A stretch of DNA of 64,000 bases from Metarhizium brunneum (Eukaryota > Ascomycota > Sordariomycetes > Hypocreales > Clavicipitaceae), in contig NC_089424.1 in NCBI RefSeq assembly GCF_013426205.1, positions 1,922,001 through 1,986,000 on the forward strand. The letters are read 5' to 3'. The first letter of the stretch is position 1. Each line of letters opens with the position of its first letter. A model generated the notes under the pieces. The model made no database searches and was not told the DNA's origin. It saw nothing but the letters and a program-made list of their open reading frames with translations. Of the stretch, positions 8,933-20,498 are shown one piece after another. The translations under genes were made by a program, and so were the position numbers.

Positions 8933-11674
8933 TCAGGAAAATTCATCGACATCTCCAGATGAACTGAGCCCACCAATTCTCTGAACAAGTTCCTTGGTTT
9001 CACGGGCAATCTCAAATGCAATCGGAGGCAGTGTTTGTGTCCACGTTCGCCGCGGGTGGTCGTCCTGCCCGGCAGCGGACTGCGCCAGGTCTCGCCCTCT
9101 TTCATTGGCTTCCATAAGCCGGTCGCGAACTGCTGCCAGTCTGGTCGTCATGCTACCGTAGCCAGAGGACGTGGTTTCGCCCAGAATTTTGCCAACAATC
9201 GCATCAATCGTCAAAACTTCACTTGTGATTTGCCCCATTTCGGCATTTCCGCGCACGTAGCTGACAAGATTTTGTACATCCGAGACTAGGACAGCCGTTT
9301 GGTCATCTAAATAGACCTGGACCACCGTCAGCTGAGGCGTCGATGTGCAATCACAGGCCGCCATATGTGCCGTAGGAGTGTACCTTGAGATCATCGGCTC
9401 GACTGTCGTGATATCCGTTGGAACCCTTGACGAGGCCCATATAGCCTCCGCCGTTTACCATACCATTCAATCCATTTACAGGAAATGGGTCAACCGACTC
9501 TCTTGGGGAGCTGATCGGGCTGTATGCCGATGATTCAGCGCTTGCACGGGCACCCGCCCCACCCAGGCCTTGAAAAGGCGGCGGCGGCGGTAGGCTCTCC
9601 TGGTTTGAAGTCTGGGTAGTGCTTCCAGGTGAGAAGAAGCTAGCAGAGTCGACAGGAGTTATAATCCCGTCTTCTTCTTCCTCAAGCTCGCCAGGAGGTG
9701 TCGGTTTGATCTTGACAAGGCGAAGAAGCTCAACAACGGCTGCGGTGAGGTTAGAAGCAGCGGCATCCAATAGGGATACAGGAGATAATCCCGCTCCGGC
9801 TTCGTAGTTCCTGCAGGCGGTTATGAGAGCATTGGCTGTGGCTGCAACTCTCGACCTCAGCTTTCCCTGTCGCTGAATGTCGTCATCATGAGGTGTTGAC
9901 TTGTCCAAGGCTTTCGTGATTTGACGCACGCTGACCACAACCCTGTTCATTGAATCAAGGGCCTTCTCGGGAGTTTCTTGGTGTGCGGCTTGGAGCAGTT
10001 CGTCAATGGAAATTTGGAATTGGGTGACAAGAAAATCCTTGATAACGCCATCGTCGGCAACAAATTCCTTGTGCCGTACGTGTTTTCCAGCGTCGTGTTC
10101 TAGGGACATGCCATGTGTTGAAGCCCGCAATCCGCCTTGCATTGTCTTGGAGCGAGCATAACGATTTCTCCAAAGGCGCACATCGCGTTCTAATTCCTCG
10201 TTTGCCTTTTCCAATTCGAGCTGGTTATCGTAAGTCGCAGCACTTTGCTGTGAAAGGACTCTCATCTCCTTGAGAAATTCTTGTGCTTCTCGGCGGACTT
10301 CCTCGTTTACTTGCTCCTGCTGTCGCAATGACTCTCGTAGCTCGTCGTTTTCTTGCTGCAGAGCGGAAACCGAGTTGATGGGGACTTTTTGTTCCTGTTC
10401 GGCTCGCATGCGGTCTAATTCTTCCTTCATCGACTTGTTCAGATCCTGGGCTTCAGCAAGTTTATTCTCAAGATCCAGCCTGAGATCTGCCCACTCCTCC
10501 TTTTCCAAGTTCGTCGCCGTAGCCCGCGAACGCTCGTTGTCGAGCGCGCTATTCATCTCATCTTCTTTCTTCTTCATAGCGTCTTCCATGTCAGCTAATT
10601 TGTCCTGGAGTTCTCTGATTTGATTCTGGTAGTCTTCCATGAGCTTCTTGTCCGCCTATATCTCAAGTCAGCTATACTTGGGGGTCCCATCACGTTAGAA
10701 TGAAGTCTCACCTCTGAAGCTGACGCTGCTTCGTCATCTTCCTCCAACATGGTACTTTTGTTGGGAACAATGGTATTATTTTGATTAAGTTGTTTTGGCA
10801 TCGGCCGTCCGTATTCGCCACTGGGTAAGTTAGGTGAAGGGGGGATATTATAGAGATCTGGAGCCGACGGCGCCCCACGAATTGAGCTGGCATCGGACGG
10901 CCTTCGCATGCGACTTTGACCTCTGGGAGGAAACATGCCATTAGCAGGAGTTCCAGTTCGGTTCATTGGACCACCGCGCATCGACATGGAGCTGCCTCCT
11001 CGAGGAATATCCCGCGCAATGAACGAAGGAAATCGTCTCTCCAACTCATGATATACGTCGGCGGCAAGATCTCGGAACCGTGGAGGGCCCAACGAGGAGA
11101 GTCGCTGGCGAGCTTGGTTTCTCTTTGGGTGAAATGTCTTTTCCGGCAAAAGGAATTGCGGAGGGCCGTTTGGCGCATTAGGTCCACCAGCCCTAGCCAT
11201 TGCCTGCCGACGCATCAATTCGTCGAATACATCTGTACTGAGCTCGAAGAATTGTACCGAGGACAGGCGTAGTAGTTTATCGCGCGCCTTGTTTGGTTGT
11301 TGCCTCGCGTTGTTGTCCCTGGCATTCAGAAACGCCCTCAAGGCCATGTAATGTTCGCTCAGGACGGACTCGTCCAGTTCGCCGCCTCGCGTACCATTGC
11401 CGCCTCCATCGCTTCCTCCAAAGAGGTTCGTACCAGTGCTCGATCGGCCAACCGATGGCGGCGGTGAGGGACCTCCTGTACTCCGTGGCCCCGAAGGGAA
11501 GCCATTCATACTCATGGTTCCGATGGAGCCTCCCGAGTTAGGGGGAGACGCCAGGTTACCACGACCGTTGGGATAAGGACCGCCTTCTTCGCGAAAAGGG
11601 TATTTGGATAGTGACCACTCGCTTCCACCTACAGATATAGGAGATAGCGGCGCATTGCGGCCAACAGGGCTCAT
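8933..11674 (-). CDS. SPA2: Polarisome scaffold Spa2 (GIT1/SHD family)
   Basis: Three exons, 11674-10712, 10655-9384 and 9316-8933, with introns of 56 and 67 nt, both in phase 0, give 872 aa. Start MSPVGRNAPLSPISVGGSEW was chosen over an upstream in-frame Met at 11797 because the family begins this way. Two SHD repeats lie near 108-165 (LSEHYMALRAFLNARDNNARQQPNKARDKLLRLS...FFELSTDVFDELMRR, shown in part) and 180-220 (RNQARQRLSSL...DLAADVYHELERR). A long coiled coil starts near 322. The last exon carries the C-terminal YLDDQTAVLVSDVQNLVSYVR region. Spa2 organises the formin, Rho/Cdc42 and MAPK machinery at hyphal tips and septa; SHD repeats bind MEK-type kinases and Rab GAPs in yeast. Confidence 0.92.
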
Positions 11675-14600
11675 GGTCAAGAGAAGAAGGGTAGGGAGGG
11701 TGTTGCGCGAGGCAGGATTTTGGAGGCGCTGCGAAAGTGTCTTACACAAAGGAGACACCGCAAAGCACCGGTCACAAGCGGGCTCGTCTTGGAACACCAG
11801 GTCCCACAGTCACTGCCCCTGCTTGCTCGGGTCAGGGCAGCCTGTTTCCGGGGTCGCACGACGAGGTACCAAACTTATTCAAGGGAACACGGCGGACAGG
11901 ATAATTGCAGCACCAGCAGACTGGTGTCGGTTGTTCCACGCAGTCAACTGAAGATGTTGGTGACGGCGAATACAACACGGCTGCCGGCAAGATAAAGATG
12001 TCAGTGTAGGAGAGAGAAAACACGGAGGAATGTTGAAGCCGGGAGCTTTACTAGACCAGGAAGTCGATGAACGGGGCGCCAGGGTCCGTCAGGGCAAGAC
12101 ACAGATCGCGTGTGCCTGTTGGTGGCTTCCTCTGGCTGCCTTCTGCCACTGCTATGAAAGTCTCGGTCGGCGGCAATGGGTTGACTCAATGGTACCAGAC
12201 GGTTGTATTGAGACAGCAGCACGGAGACAACAGAGTTTACCCACAAGCTTGTAAATTGGCTGTTGCAAAGGGCATGCGCGGTCGCAGCTGGGTGACTGGG
12301 GCCTTGAAACGACAGTGCGGGAAGCAGGGATGAAGGCGACCACCAAGTCGTGACCGCCAATTCGCAGCCCTCTATGGAGTGCTTAAAGTTTCCCTAGCCT
12401 TGAAAGTCCCTCCAACCTTGGCTTCCAGGGGAAGCGCCAGAACGGAGTCAAAAAAGGGGGCGGGTGCAATGTGAACGCGTGCTTGCAACCCGACAACAGG
12501 CGGGCTGGTAACCGACCGGAAATGAGCCTGCTTCCCTGACAGGAAGTCGCATGTATTAATATCGATTGGCAATTTTACAGTATGCCGGTCCGCCCGGGGG
12601 GGGGTTCAGGTTTTCGAGAATTGACGGCTGAATCAACGTGAGCCGAGGATGTTGAATGAAAAAGAAGAGCGTGTGATCCGGCTGTCTGGTGGTGATTACG
12701 ACAGAAATCGATGATGAAGAAAGTCATGAAGGGGGGAAACAATGCCTTTCGGATTAGGAGAAAGTTGAACCTATTGTATTAAATCGGAGAGACGAGAGTC
12801 GGGCAGCATAAAGGGCATGAAGGCGGCAGCGCACGGCCTGGCACCAGTAATTGGGCCTGGAGCCTGGTGATGGTAGAGACGACGGCCAAGATAGAAATAT
12901 GTGATTGGTTCCTCTTTGTGAGGGAGGAACGGCTGGTGGTCCTTCTCCATGGGGCGCTCGCCGTTCTCCAAGGGATTGCAGCCACTCAATGAGGGCATGG
13001 ATCACTCTGCAGCTTTGTTGCTGTGCAATATTCATCCCTCTCTCCCTTTTCCAAAATTGTGACCCTTCGAAGCTATGGAGTCTGCTTCGGTTCCTCATAC
13101 TAAGGCTCTCCCGTCACCCTCGTGAGTGTTTGCTCTCTGCTAGACTAGACTGTTGACAAAACCCCGGCCAACACCAAACCACTCACGGCTTCGGTAGCTT
13201 CCTGTTCCTGAACCTCCAGTCTCCTCTTCCGCACTGGGCAGCTGGAGCGCCAAGGTGGATCGTGGGCTTGGGCTAAATCTCCAGGGTGGACACGAAGGCG
13301 CAGGCTCCCGGCCTGATTGGGGCACCGTTTGAGTATTTTGGCTGCTTGCCGCTGGGATCTAACCTGGGGACGCTCAGTACGGAGTACGCCACGGTGCCCT
13401 TTGGACGAACAATCCTAGCCCTGACGACAGCTTCTGGGCATTGAGCGAGGGCGCCTCGAGGTACATACGGAGTACTACTTGGTTGGTCAACTTGCCATCT
13501 GGGGCAATGGCGGCGTGAAAGAGCCCGTCGTCTTACTGACTTGTGTTTGGCGTGCCGCACAAACTCGCCATCTGCCGGCCTCCAATTGGTTCAGTCGTCT
13601 GCAGGAGAGTCTTGATACGTTAAGCTCCGTGTTTGACTTCGGAAACAGAGTATCAGTCTCAAAGTCGTCCCATCTTCATCCAAGACTCGATCGATCCAGT
13701 CGTGAATTCGATGTGATGTCTACCTAGGTAGGCAAGGGATGTGGTCACGTCCCTGGAACAGCTCGGTAGGGCTCAAGTTGCATACCTACCATCAAAGCCC
13801 GTTACAGAGGACGAATGTTTTGGCTTTTTGGAGTCGCCTGGCGTGAAATACTCCGCGTTGTCAAATGAGGCAACAGGTTGGCATCACGAAACGTTGATCC
13901 ACATGAGACTCCCAAAGACGGGGTGGCATTACACCGTCTCATAGGCATCTGGTCCATGTAGCATAAGTCTAAAGTGGTTTGCTCACGGTTCTTTCTCTGA
14001 AAAACTAAACTTTCTAGTTGCTCCATTACATCGACAACACAGCCTGCCAAGGGGCTCTGAAGGAACCCGTCTTTTGGTCTTGGCAATCTTCAGCTGTGCC
14101 GGGCCTCGCAGGGGAGCGGTTTTCTAGCCACACAAAGCCCCTTGCGGATAAAATATTAATTTACTCCGTACCGACGCTCATTTTGACACCCAACCAAGCT
14201 GCTCGAAGCCATGGGACATCCCTGCTTCGAGCTGATGCCATTTGGACCCCGGCCACGGAAATCCCCATTTTCATATCCAAGTTGCCGTGGGCTACGGATA
14301 GCGCCTGGAATTGCTATTCGATGTCTTTTAGATGCCAGCATCTTGAGGACGTCTGGATGCAGGAAATGCTTGTCAGGCTCGCTGTGCCGTTCGAAGCAAG
14401 GTTTCATTCACCAAGGCACATCCCATCAGCCTGTTGCCGGATGAACTGGCCCAAGAAACACACCGCAACATTGTCTTTTGCTCATTGGCTACGACATTTC
14501 ATTGCCCTAATACTAATGGCAAAGCGAGGCGGTTCTGAAGGCTATGCCCTGTGCTTGGTATCTCGGCCGGGCAATTTCCATAGAACCATATGCAAGCAAC

Positions 14601-14970
14601 ATTTACACTCCCAAGAGCGGCATCGTGGAGAAACTGGTGGCGTAGAAGACAAACAAGCTATTCGCCAAGCTTTTGCGGAACGGGAGGCCCGTACGATCTT
14701 GGCGTTCATGAGATCCTCCTACCCTGTTCTCCTATCGCATCCAGTCGGAACCAGATATATGTGGCACCCGAGATGCCGTGACATTGTCACATTGCACCCG
14801 AGAGTTCTGTAGGTCACACAACTCTAGAGACATTTGTGGAACGCAAATCATGTGTTTGTATTAAGAGCTGCATGTCGGAATTGCAACGCAAACTACTCCG
14901 TATCGCTTTACTTATCTAACGTGAGGCAGGTTCGATTGGTGAGTGGCTATTTTGGCCTCATGCCGGTTGC
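11675..14970. other. Long intergenic region (3.3 kb), no gene supported
   Basis: Upstream flank of Spa2 and downstream flank of the Bre4-like gene. A 264-codon open frame at 14018-14812 has no recognisable features and contains one of the dispersed TACTCCGTA motifs (14162), so I do not call it. Other copies of the motif lie at 13378, 13466 and 14894, and TACCTAGGTA at 13721. The open frames do not resemble proteins. Confidence 0.5.
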
Positions 14971-17900
14971 TCAAGTAGCCGAAGCAGCAGCACTGTGCTC
15001 TGATATTGGCTTCTCGGCGGCGAGGTTCTCTGTGTCATCCTCGAGATCAACGTGCCCGTTGCCAGAGGTAACGGAGGAGCCAAAGTCCACGATACTTACT
15101 AATCTACCCACGACACGCGCCAAAGCCTCGAGTTCGTCGCACACCAGCGCCCCGCACACTTGTGTTAAGAGGTAGACGCGAAGTTTCGTGGTCATCGGGT
15201 CGTTTACTCTGGAGCTGCCGAAGCTGCCGCCTCTGGCACCGCCGACTTCGCCTCTTCGGGATCGACGGTCACTCCTGATGTATCGCTGGACGGTGCGATC
15301 ATGTCGTTCGCGGAGATCTATTATCCTCAAGGCCAAATTTCCGTGCTTGTCCGAATACAAGTGGGAGCGCATTGAGTTACCGTCCCCTCTTGATGCCCCC
15401 TTGGCGCCAATTTCCGACTGCAGCATTCGATCTTTTGCTGGCCCGTAATGTCGAGGCATTGGAATGAAAGGCGGCAATCTCTGACCCGAAAGCAATGCGT
15501 TTGACAACATAGTCAGTGTTGAGAGGACCATATGATGTGTTAGTTCTATTTGTTGCAGAACTTTCACGTTTGGCTGCCTCCCATGTTTACACGCCGCTTC
15601 GGCCTCGGCATCGGAAGCTCCCGCTGCCTGTTGTTCAGTACTATCATTGTCGGTGTAGGTCTGCTCTGTCAATGATGCGGATGCTAAAACGTAGCTCATG
15701 AGCATCAGATATCCCGTGATGCGAGTGTTGCGCTCAAACATCTCTTCGTACGCATCGGTTGGAAAACTGCCGCCTATGCTGGGCTCCCATCGTTGCCACA
15801 TGATATGGGATTCGATAGAGGAATTCAGACGCATGACTTTACCAAAAATCTTGCGGCGAACTTTCACGAGGCGGCAGGCGGCTGCCGTCTCTGAATCGCC
15901 TGTCCCAGCTCCCTCCTCGAGTTGCGCTTCCATTGTCGAACTTAGCACACTGAAGTAATTGCCAAGTAAGTACATGACGGCTGACAAATCCCGTCTGAGC
16001 CAAGTCCGGTCTGTCAAGGCGCAAGGGAAAAACGTCCAAAAGAAAGCAACGAGGCTTCCTCCAGCGATGACGGCGAGCCGGTAGGGGCCTAGCAGGTATA
16101 TTCTACCAACTGTTGCATTAGCCATGTGGCCATATTGTCAGTAGCATAGACCGCGAGGGAGAGCTTACGGATAATACGGCTGCCCTGAACGAGTGGCTAC
16201 AGCTTCGCCGAGCGTTCTCACCTGTAGCTCATAGCCCACAATGACAAGCTGAGTCGTAACTGTGATTATGACGGGAGCTGCAAGCCGGGGAAATTTGATG
16301 AAGTAGTATTCGACAAAGATGAATAACCAAAGGAATACAATGATGCCGGGCGTCTTTTGGTCTGGAATATACCATATGGCGAGTGACGAAACCATAGCTA
16401 GAAATGTGCCGCCCACTCGACAGAAGAAGCCGAAAATAGACTGGCCAGAGGCTGTGAAAGCTGTAAGTTTCAAAAACTCAAAACCCGGAGAGGGCAGATA
16501 TGGGACGTACTGATTGTCATGCCCAGAGTGATTGTGAGCATGGCCCATAACAATCTCTGCTCTTGGAAGAAGCTTTGGGTCTTCTCCAGGAAGGCCAATA
16601 TGCTTACCGACATGGCGGCACAGGCGACTCTAAATCCAAAGGCGGATTCCCTGGATCCCAGGACGTTGGAGACCTTGCATAGTCCAACTCCAATGTGCTG
16701 CCAGGTTCCAGCGGGAGGAAGACGCTCGGGATTCTTCTTTTCCCAGTAGCCATCTCCGTAATAGTCGTCATTAGTTTCCAGGACGTCGGAGTTCTGCGTT
16801 GAAACCGACTCCCTTTTTCGCACGATACTTTTCAGCCATCTCCACAGCAGATGTCTGGAAGGAAGTATCAGCTGTTTGTGCCTCATTGTGCCATCGCCAA
16901 CCTTTTTGTCGGCAAAGACTACGAGGCCTTGGATTGCCTCGCCTGCAGCAAGCATCAGCTGCTCCAAGTACAGACTCGCCGAGAGCTGGGGCTGATTGTT
17001 CGCAAGGGCATCGTCTTCAGCCATCGACAGCCGCTCGCAAAGCCAAGTTCGGAGGCCGCTACCTATTTGCGTATATATATCGCCGATCTTGGTGTTGACG
17101 ACGACACCAAAGCGTTTGTCTCCTGGGTAGATCTGGCCACCGCGTCCCTCAATATCGACATTACCATGGCTGTTTCCACTTTGTGTCATCTTCTGCGACT
17201 TCTTCGACTTGGGGAGGATCTCCAGGCAGATACCGGCATGTTCGAGACCCTGGTCGATTGGCTCTGCGAGGAGCTGGAAAGACGTGTGTATTTTTTCAGC
17301 AATTTGATTCTGTACTTGTGTCTCTGAACTTCTATCCTCGCTCTGCCCATTGGGTTTGTCATCTCCCTTCAAGATTCTCATGCTCGTGCTCATCGACACT
17401 CTGCTGCTGTGAGCTGCGTTTGAAAGCTCCGAGTAGGGAACACGGGAAAAACTCACAACGGAATTGTGATGTTATACATGAGAGTGAATATATCCGCCAG
17501 ATCAGTGGCGTTGAGTTTTCCCCAAGCCATATCTCTCTTTGCAAAGACCATATCGCCATATAACTTGCCAGCCAGGCGGCGAATCTCCACGACCGTCTCA
17601 GACAGACAAGTGGCTGTCGTTGCAACTCCGCGATCGACTTTGCCTCTTGCCGTTACCTTTTTCCTCGACTGCGATTTCTTCCTTTCACGCGGGACGTCTT
17701 GTTTCCCCTTATGATTCGAAATCGTCTCTGTGGTGCGCTCCTCTGTTCGTGCCAAGGCGGCAAGATGGTCGCCTTGTAGGCGCACCATCTTTCTCAACAA
17801 GCCGATCAGCTGTCTTAATTCGCCCATCACAATCATGCGGCTGCCAAAAGGGAAGATGAAGAAACAGACTCCCGCAGCCAACCCCATTCCAAATAAATTA

Positions 17901-18613
17901 GCCAACAGCAACTCCCTGACAAAGTGCGTAGCTCCCATCGTCGTGCCGATGGTAGGGCCTGCGGTCAGGCTCGTATTGACCAAGATGCTATAGATGACAA
18001 CGGGTAGATTGAAGGAAGGCATCTTGGCCCGTATGAGGTTCGCGATCCAGATATTAAAGAACAGCCACACGGCGCAGACGGCCGACTGGGATGAATTATA
18101 CGGCAGCGGCATGCTTACCTCTCCCTGCGCAGAGGATGGAGAGGAGGTATGGAGGCGCGCTTGGACGGAAGACCAGACTGCCAGGAGGGACATGGCAGAT
18201 GCAATGCATATGAAGAGCACGTTTAGGACCAAGGTCTGGGTGAACTTGTCTCGGGGCAGGATCGCGACGGCGAGGACGGATATGATGGGTATGAGATAGC
18301 CCTGCGTGGTGAAGTAGGAAGATATCGCGGTCGACTGGTACATGGCTATACCGACGAGAGGGGGGATAGAGCCTCTGTTGGAAAGCGATATTATTAACTA
18401 TGAGAGTGCTTGAGAAGAGAGGCAGCATTCGGCTTCTAACTTGAGCATTATTATCAAGGTGGGCAGATCCAGCCCGGCCCTGGCTAACACGCGTCGCAAC
18501 ATGGTTGGAGTGGCGGCATGCTGCTCTTGGGCCGTATCATCATCAATCGTGCGTGCTTCCCGTCTCTTAGATGACGAGATGGGATTGTTCGGCTGGTGGT
18601 TTGGGCTTGCCAT
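14971..18613 (-). CDS. Bre4-like multi-pass transporter (6TM N-terminal domain + DUF2421)
   Basis: Five exons: 18613-18441, 18374-17457, 17406-16511, 16460-16169, 16102-14971; introns 66, 50, 50 and 66 nt; 1136 aa. Every join restores family sequence: LPTLIIMLKGSIPPLVGIA, LGMTITFTASGQSIFGFF, GQPYYPIYLLGPYRL. The acceptor of intron 2 is ambiguous among three CAG repeats (all in frame). The N-terminal third holds six or more TM helices, then a charged loop and coiled region (about 235-430), a second TM bundle (about 600-800) and a long soluble C-terminal DUF2421 half. This architecture is that of fungal 'ER transporter 6TM / Brefeldin A sensitivity' proteins, distantly related to aromatic-acid exporters (FUSC fold). 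Substrate is unknown. Location is probably a secretory-pathway or plasma membrane. Confidence 0.88.
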
Positions 18614-19665
18614 GGGTCAAGGATGTCCCGCGAGCGTTGGTAGCATGCGTCTGGTGTTTTGCTGCCGTTCCGTTCCTCGTCGGCACGAGAGCTGAGATGT
18701 CGGAGCAAGATATGGCCACGGGGGCCACGCCTAGAGAAACCGCATGCGCCAAATCCCTAGATGCGGACATTGGCATGCACATATCGCTCGCTTGCTATTC
18801 GCAAGTTGTATGCCACGCCGATGCACGATACACCATCCAAGGCGTGGCGCCCATTTTCGGCCAGTCCCATTTCCACGCCTGGCCGCGTGGCACCAAGGTT
18901 CAATGTTCTCCTTCGGCGAGTGTGGGCTTTCAACATTCAAAGAAGCCCGGCGCCTCATGGTTGTACGCTGTGAGGTTGGCCCGTCTGCATTCCGTGGCAA
19001 TCGCCGTGGACTCTTCCAGACCCCGTGGGCGCCGCTGGGAGGCTTTATATTAAGCTATCCTAGCAAGCACGACGGTAACCCCCGTACACTTAGTTGGGAG
19101 GCGGTGTCATCCGCAACAAGGCCGTAGTATAAAGTACAGAAGGGGGAGGCGTCCCGCTTCCATCAAGCTTTCGTGGACATGGACCTCGGTGCTGGGAAGT
19201 GCTGACGCTGCGGGATTGGCGGGAATAGCAACAAAGGTCGATATGATGCCAATTGAACCGTGGGTTGGCTGCACATGGCCAAAGGTCTGCATACTTAACC
19301 TAGAATGAAAATCACTGTCCCGTAATTGGGCGCGTGGCCAGAATCTACAGACTACATCTCGTGCGTGACGCCCATCTACCTGTCATCGTCACTTAGTCGT
19401 GCATGGCAAAAATCGATCGTCATTGAAGAAGCAGAAAGTGGTGCGCATAACAGAAGCATGGCACGGCTTGGACATTGTACGCTTTCAATATTCGGGCTAA
19501 ACTGTGGAAAACTCGTATGCGGGATGACCAGCAGACACTGACATATAAGTGAATTCGGTTCCACAAGGCGCATCGCGAGATGCAAATGGCTCGAGCAAAT
19601 GAGAAGCCTGCTTATGCTCAAAATGATCAAAAGACTGAGCCCCCAGTCAAGTTCTTTTCCATCGC
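18614..19665. other. Intergenic, no supported gene
   Basis: Lies between the 5' end of the Bre4-like gene and the 3' end of SSU72. A 160-codon frame at 18571-19053 overlaps exon 1 of the Bre4-like gene on the other strand and looks non-coding. Confidence 0.5.
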
Positions 19666-20498
19666 CTAGAACCAGGCCAATGTCCACGTTGACGGCAAGT
19701 TTGGCCATCTCTCCTGCCAGGCACCCAGTATTTCAGGCACCCTCTCGTCAAAGCTAGCTCGACTCGAGGCACTCCCGCTATCAAAAGCCGCGGCGCCAAT
19801 TGCCTCCCTCTCTTCCCTGGCTGCCGCATTGAGGGAGTTGGCTAGATCCAGAATACCCTGACCGCCAATGTGAGCCTCTTCATGGTTGTCCTTGATGTCC
19901 ACGTTGATGACGTGAACGGGGCGGTTCAACGGGGACCCTCTGCTAAGAAGGTCATCGATGACGGCGTCCCAGCAGCGTTCTTCGCACGTAAAGACGACAT
20001 CTACAACCCCGCCTTCTGTCCCATCGCTGCCCTTGTCGGTGGAGTGCTGAAGTCTAGGGATACCAACGGCCCAATCTTGCCAGCGCTCCGGCCCCCACTT
20101 CACACCACGATTTCTATCCAGCATGTTCAGAATACCGTTGGCCTTGTACAGCCGTCCGTCTTTTGATTCCAGCTCTTTGTACATGCTGTCGTACGAGGTT
20201 TTGTTGAACTGGTACACATTGGGCTGTGTGATGGTTGGTCCTGGTAGCCGCACGAGGGATCCGGTACCAAACGATATGACTGGGTATTCGGCTTGAGATA
20301 ATCGCAGGTGAGCTTCCATAGATCTGCGAGCTTTGATTAGATACTGCCATGTTCTTCAATTGAGTCGCTGTGATTTGGGGATTGTTACCTGTTTTGGTTG
20401 CTCGCACACACGGTACAAAACTTCAATTTGTATCCACCGGTATGATCTCCAGAGCCATTCGGGATGACAGCATCCGCTGCTCCATTTGCAACTTCCAT
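19666..20498 (-). CDS. SSU72: RNA polymerase II CTD phosphatase Ssu72
   Basis: Exons 20498-20389 and 20323-19666, 65-nt intron with GTAACA donor, 255 aa. The signature phosphatase loop is C31-A-S-N-Q-N-R37-S (the CX5R nucleophile and arginine). The intron falls inside the R37 codon, so the catalytic loop is assembled only by splicing. Downstream, [30 protein letters not shown] and [18 protein letters not shown] match the family, the last providing the expected Asp before [23 protein letters not shown] near 180-200 is the conserved C-terminal block. Ssu72 dephosphorylates Ser5/Ser7 of the CTD within the cleavage/polyadenylation factor. A tail of about 50 residues ([19 protein letters not shown]...) extends beyond the core, as in other filamentous fungi. 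Confidence 0.95.

Noticed and set aside
14018..14812. 264-codon open frame on the + strand
   Set aside because: Long for chance, but it has no domain, signal or TM pattern, and contains a dispersed intergenic motif (14162). Kept only as a remark.
18571..19053. 160-codon + strand frame
   Set aside because: Antisense to exon 1 of the Bre4-like gene; no protein character.
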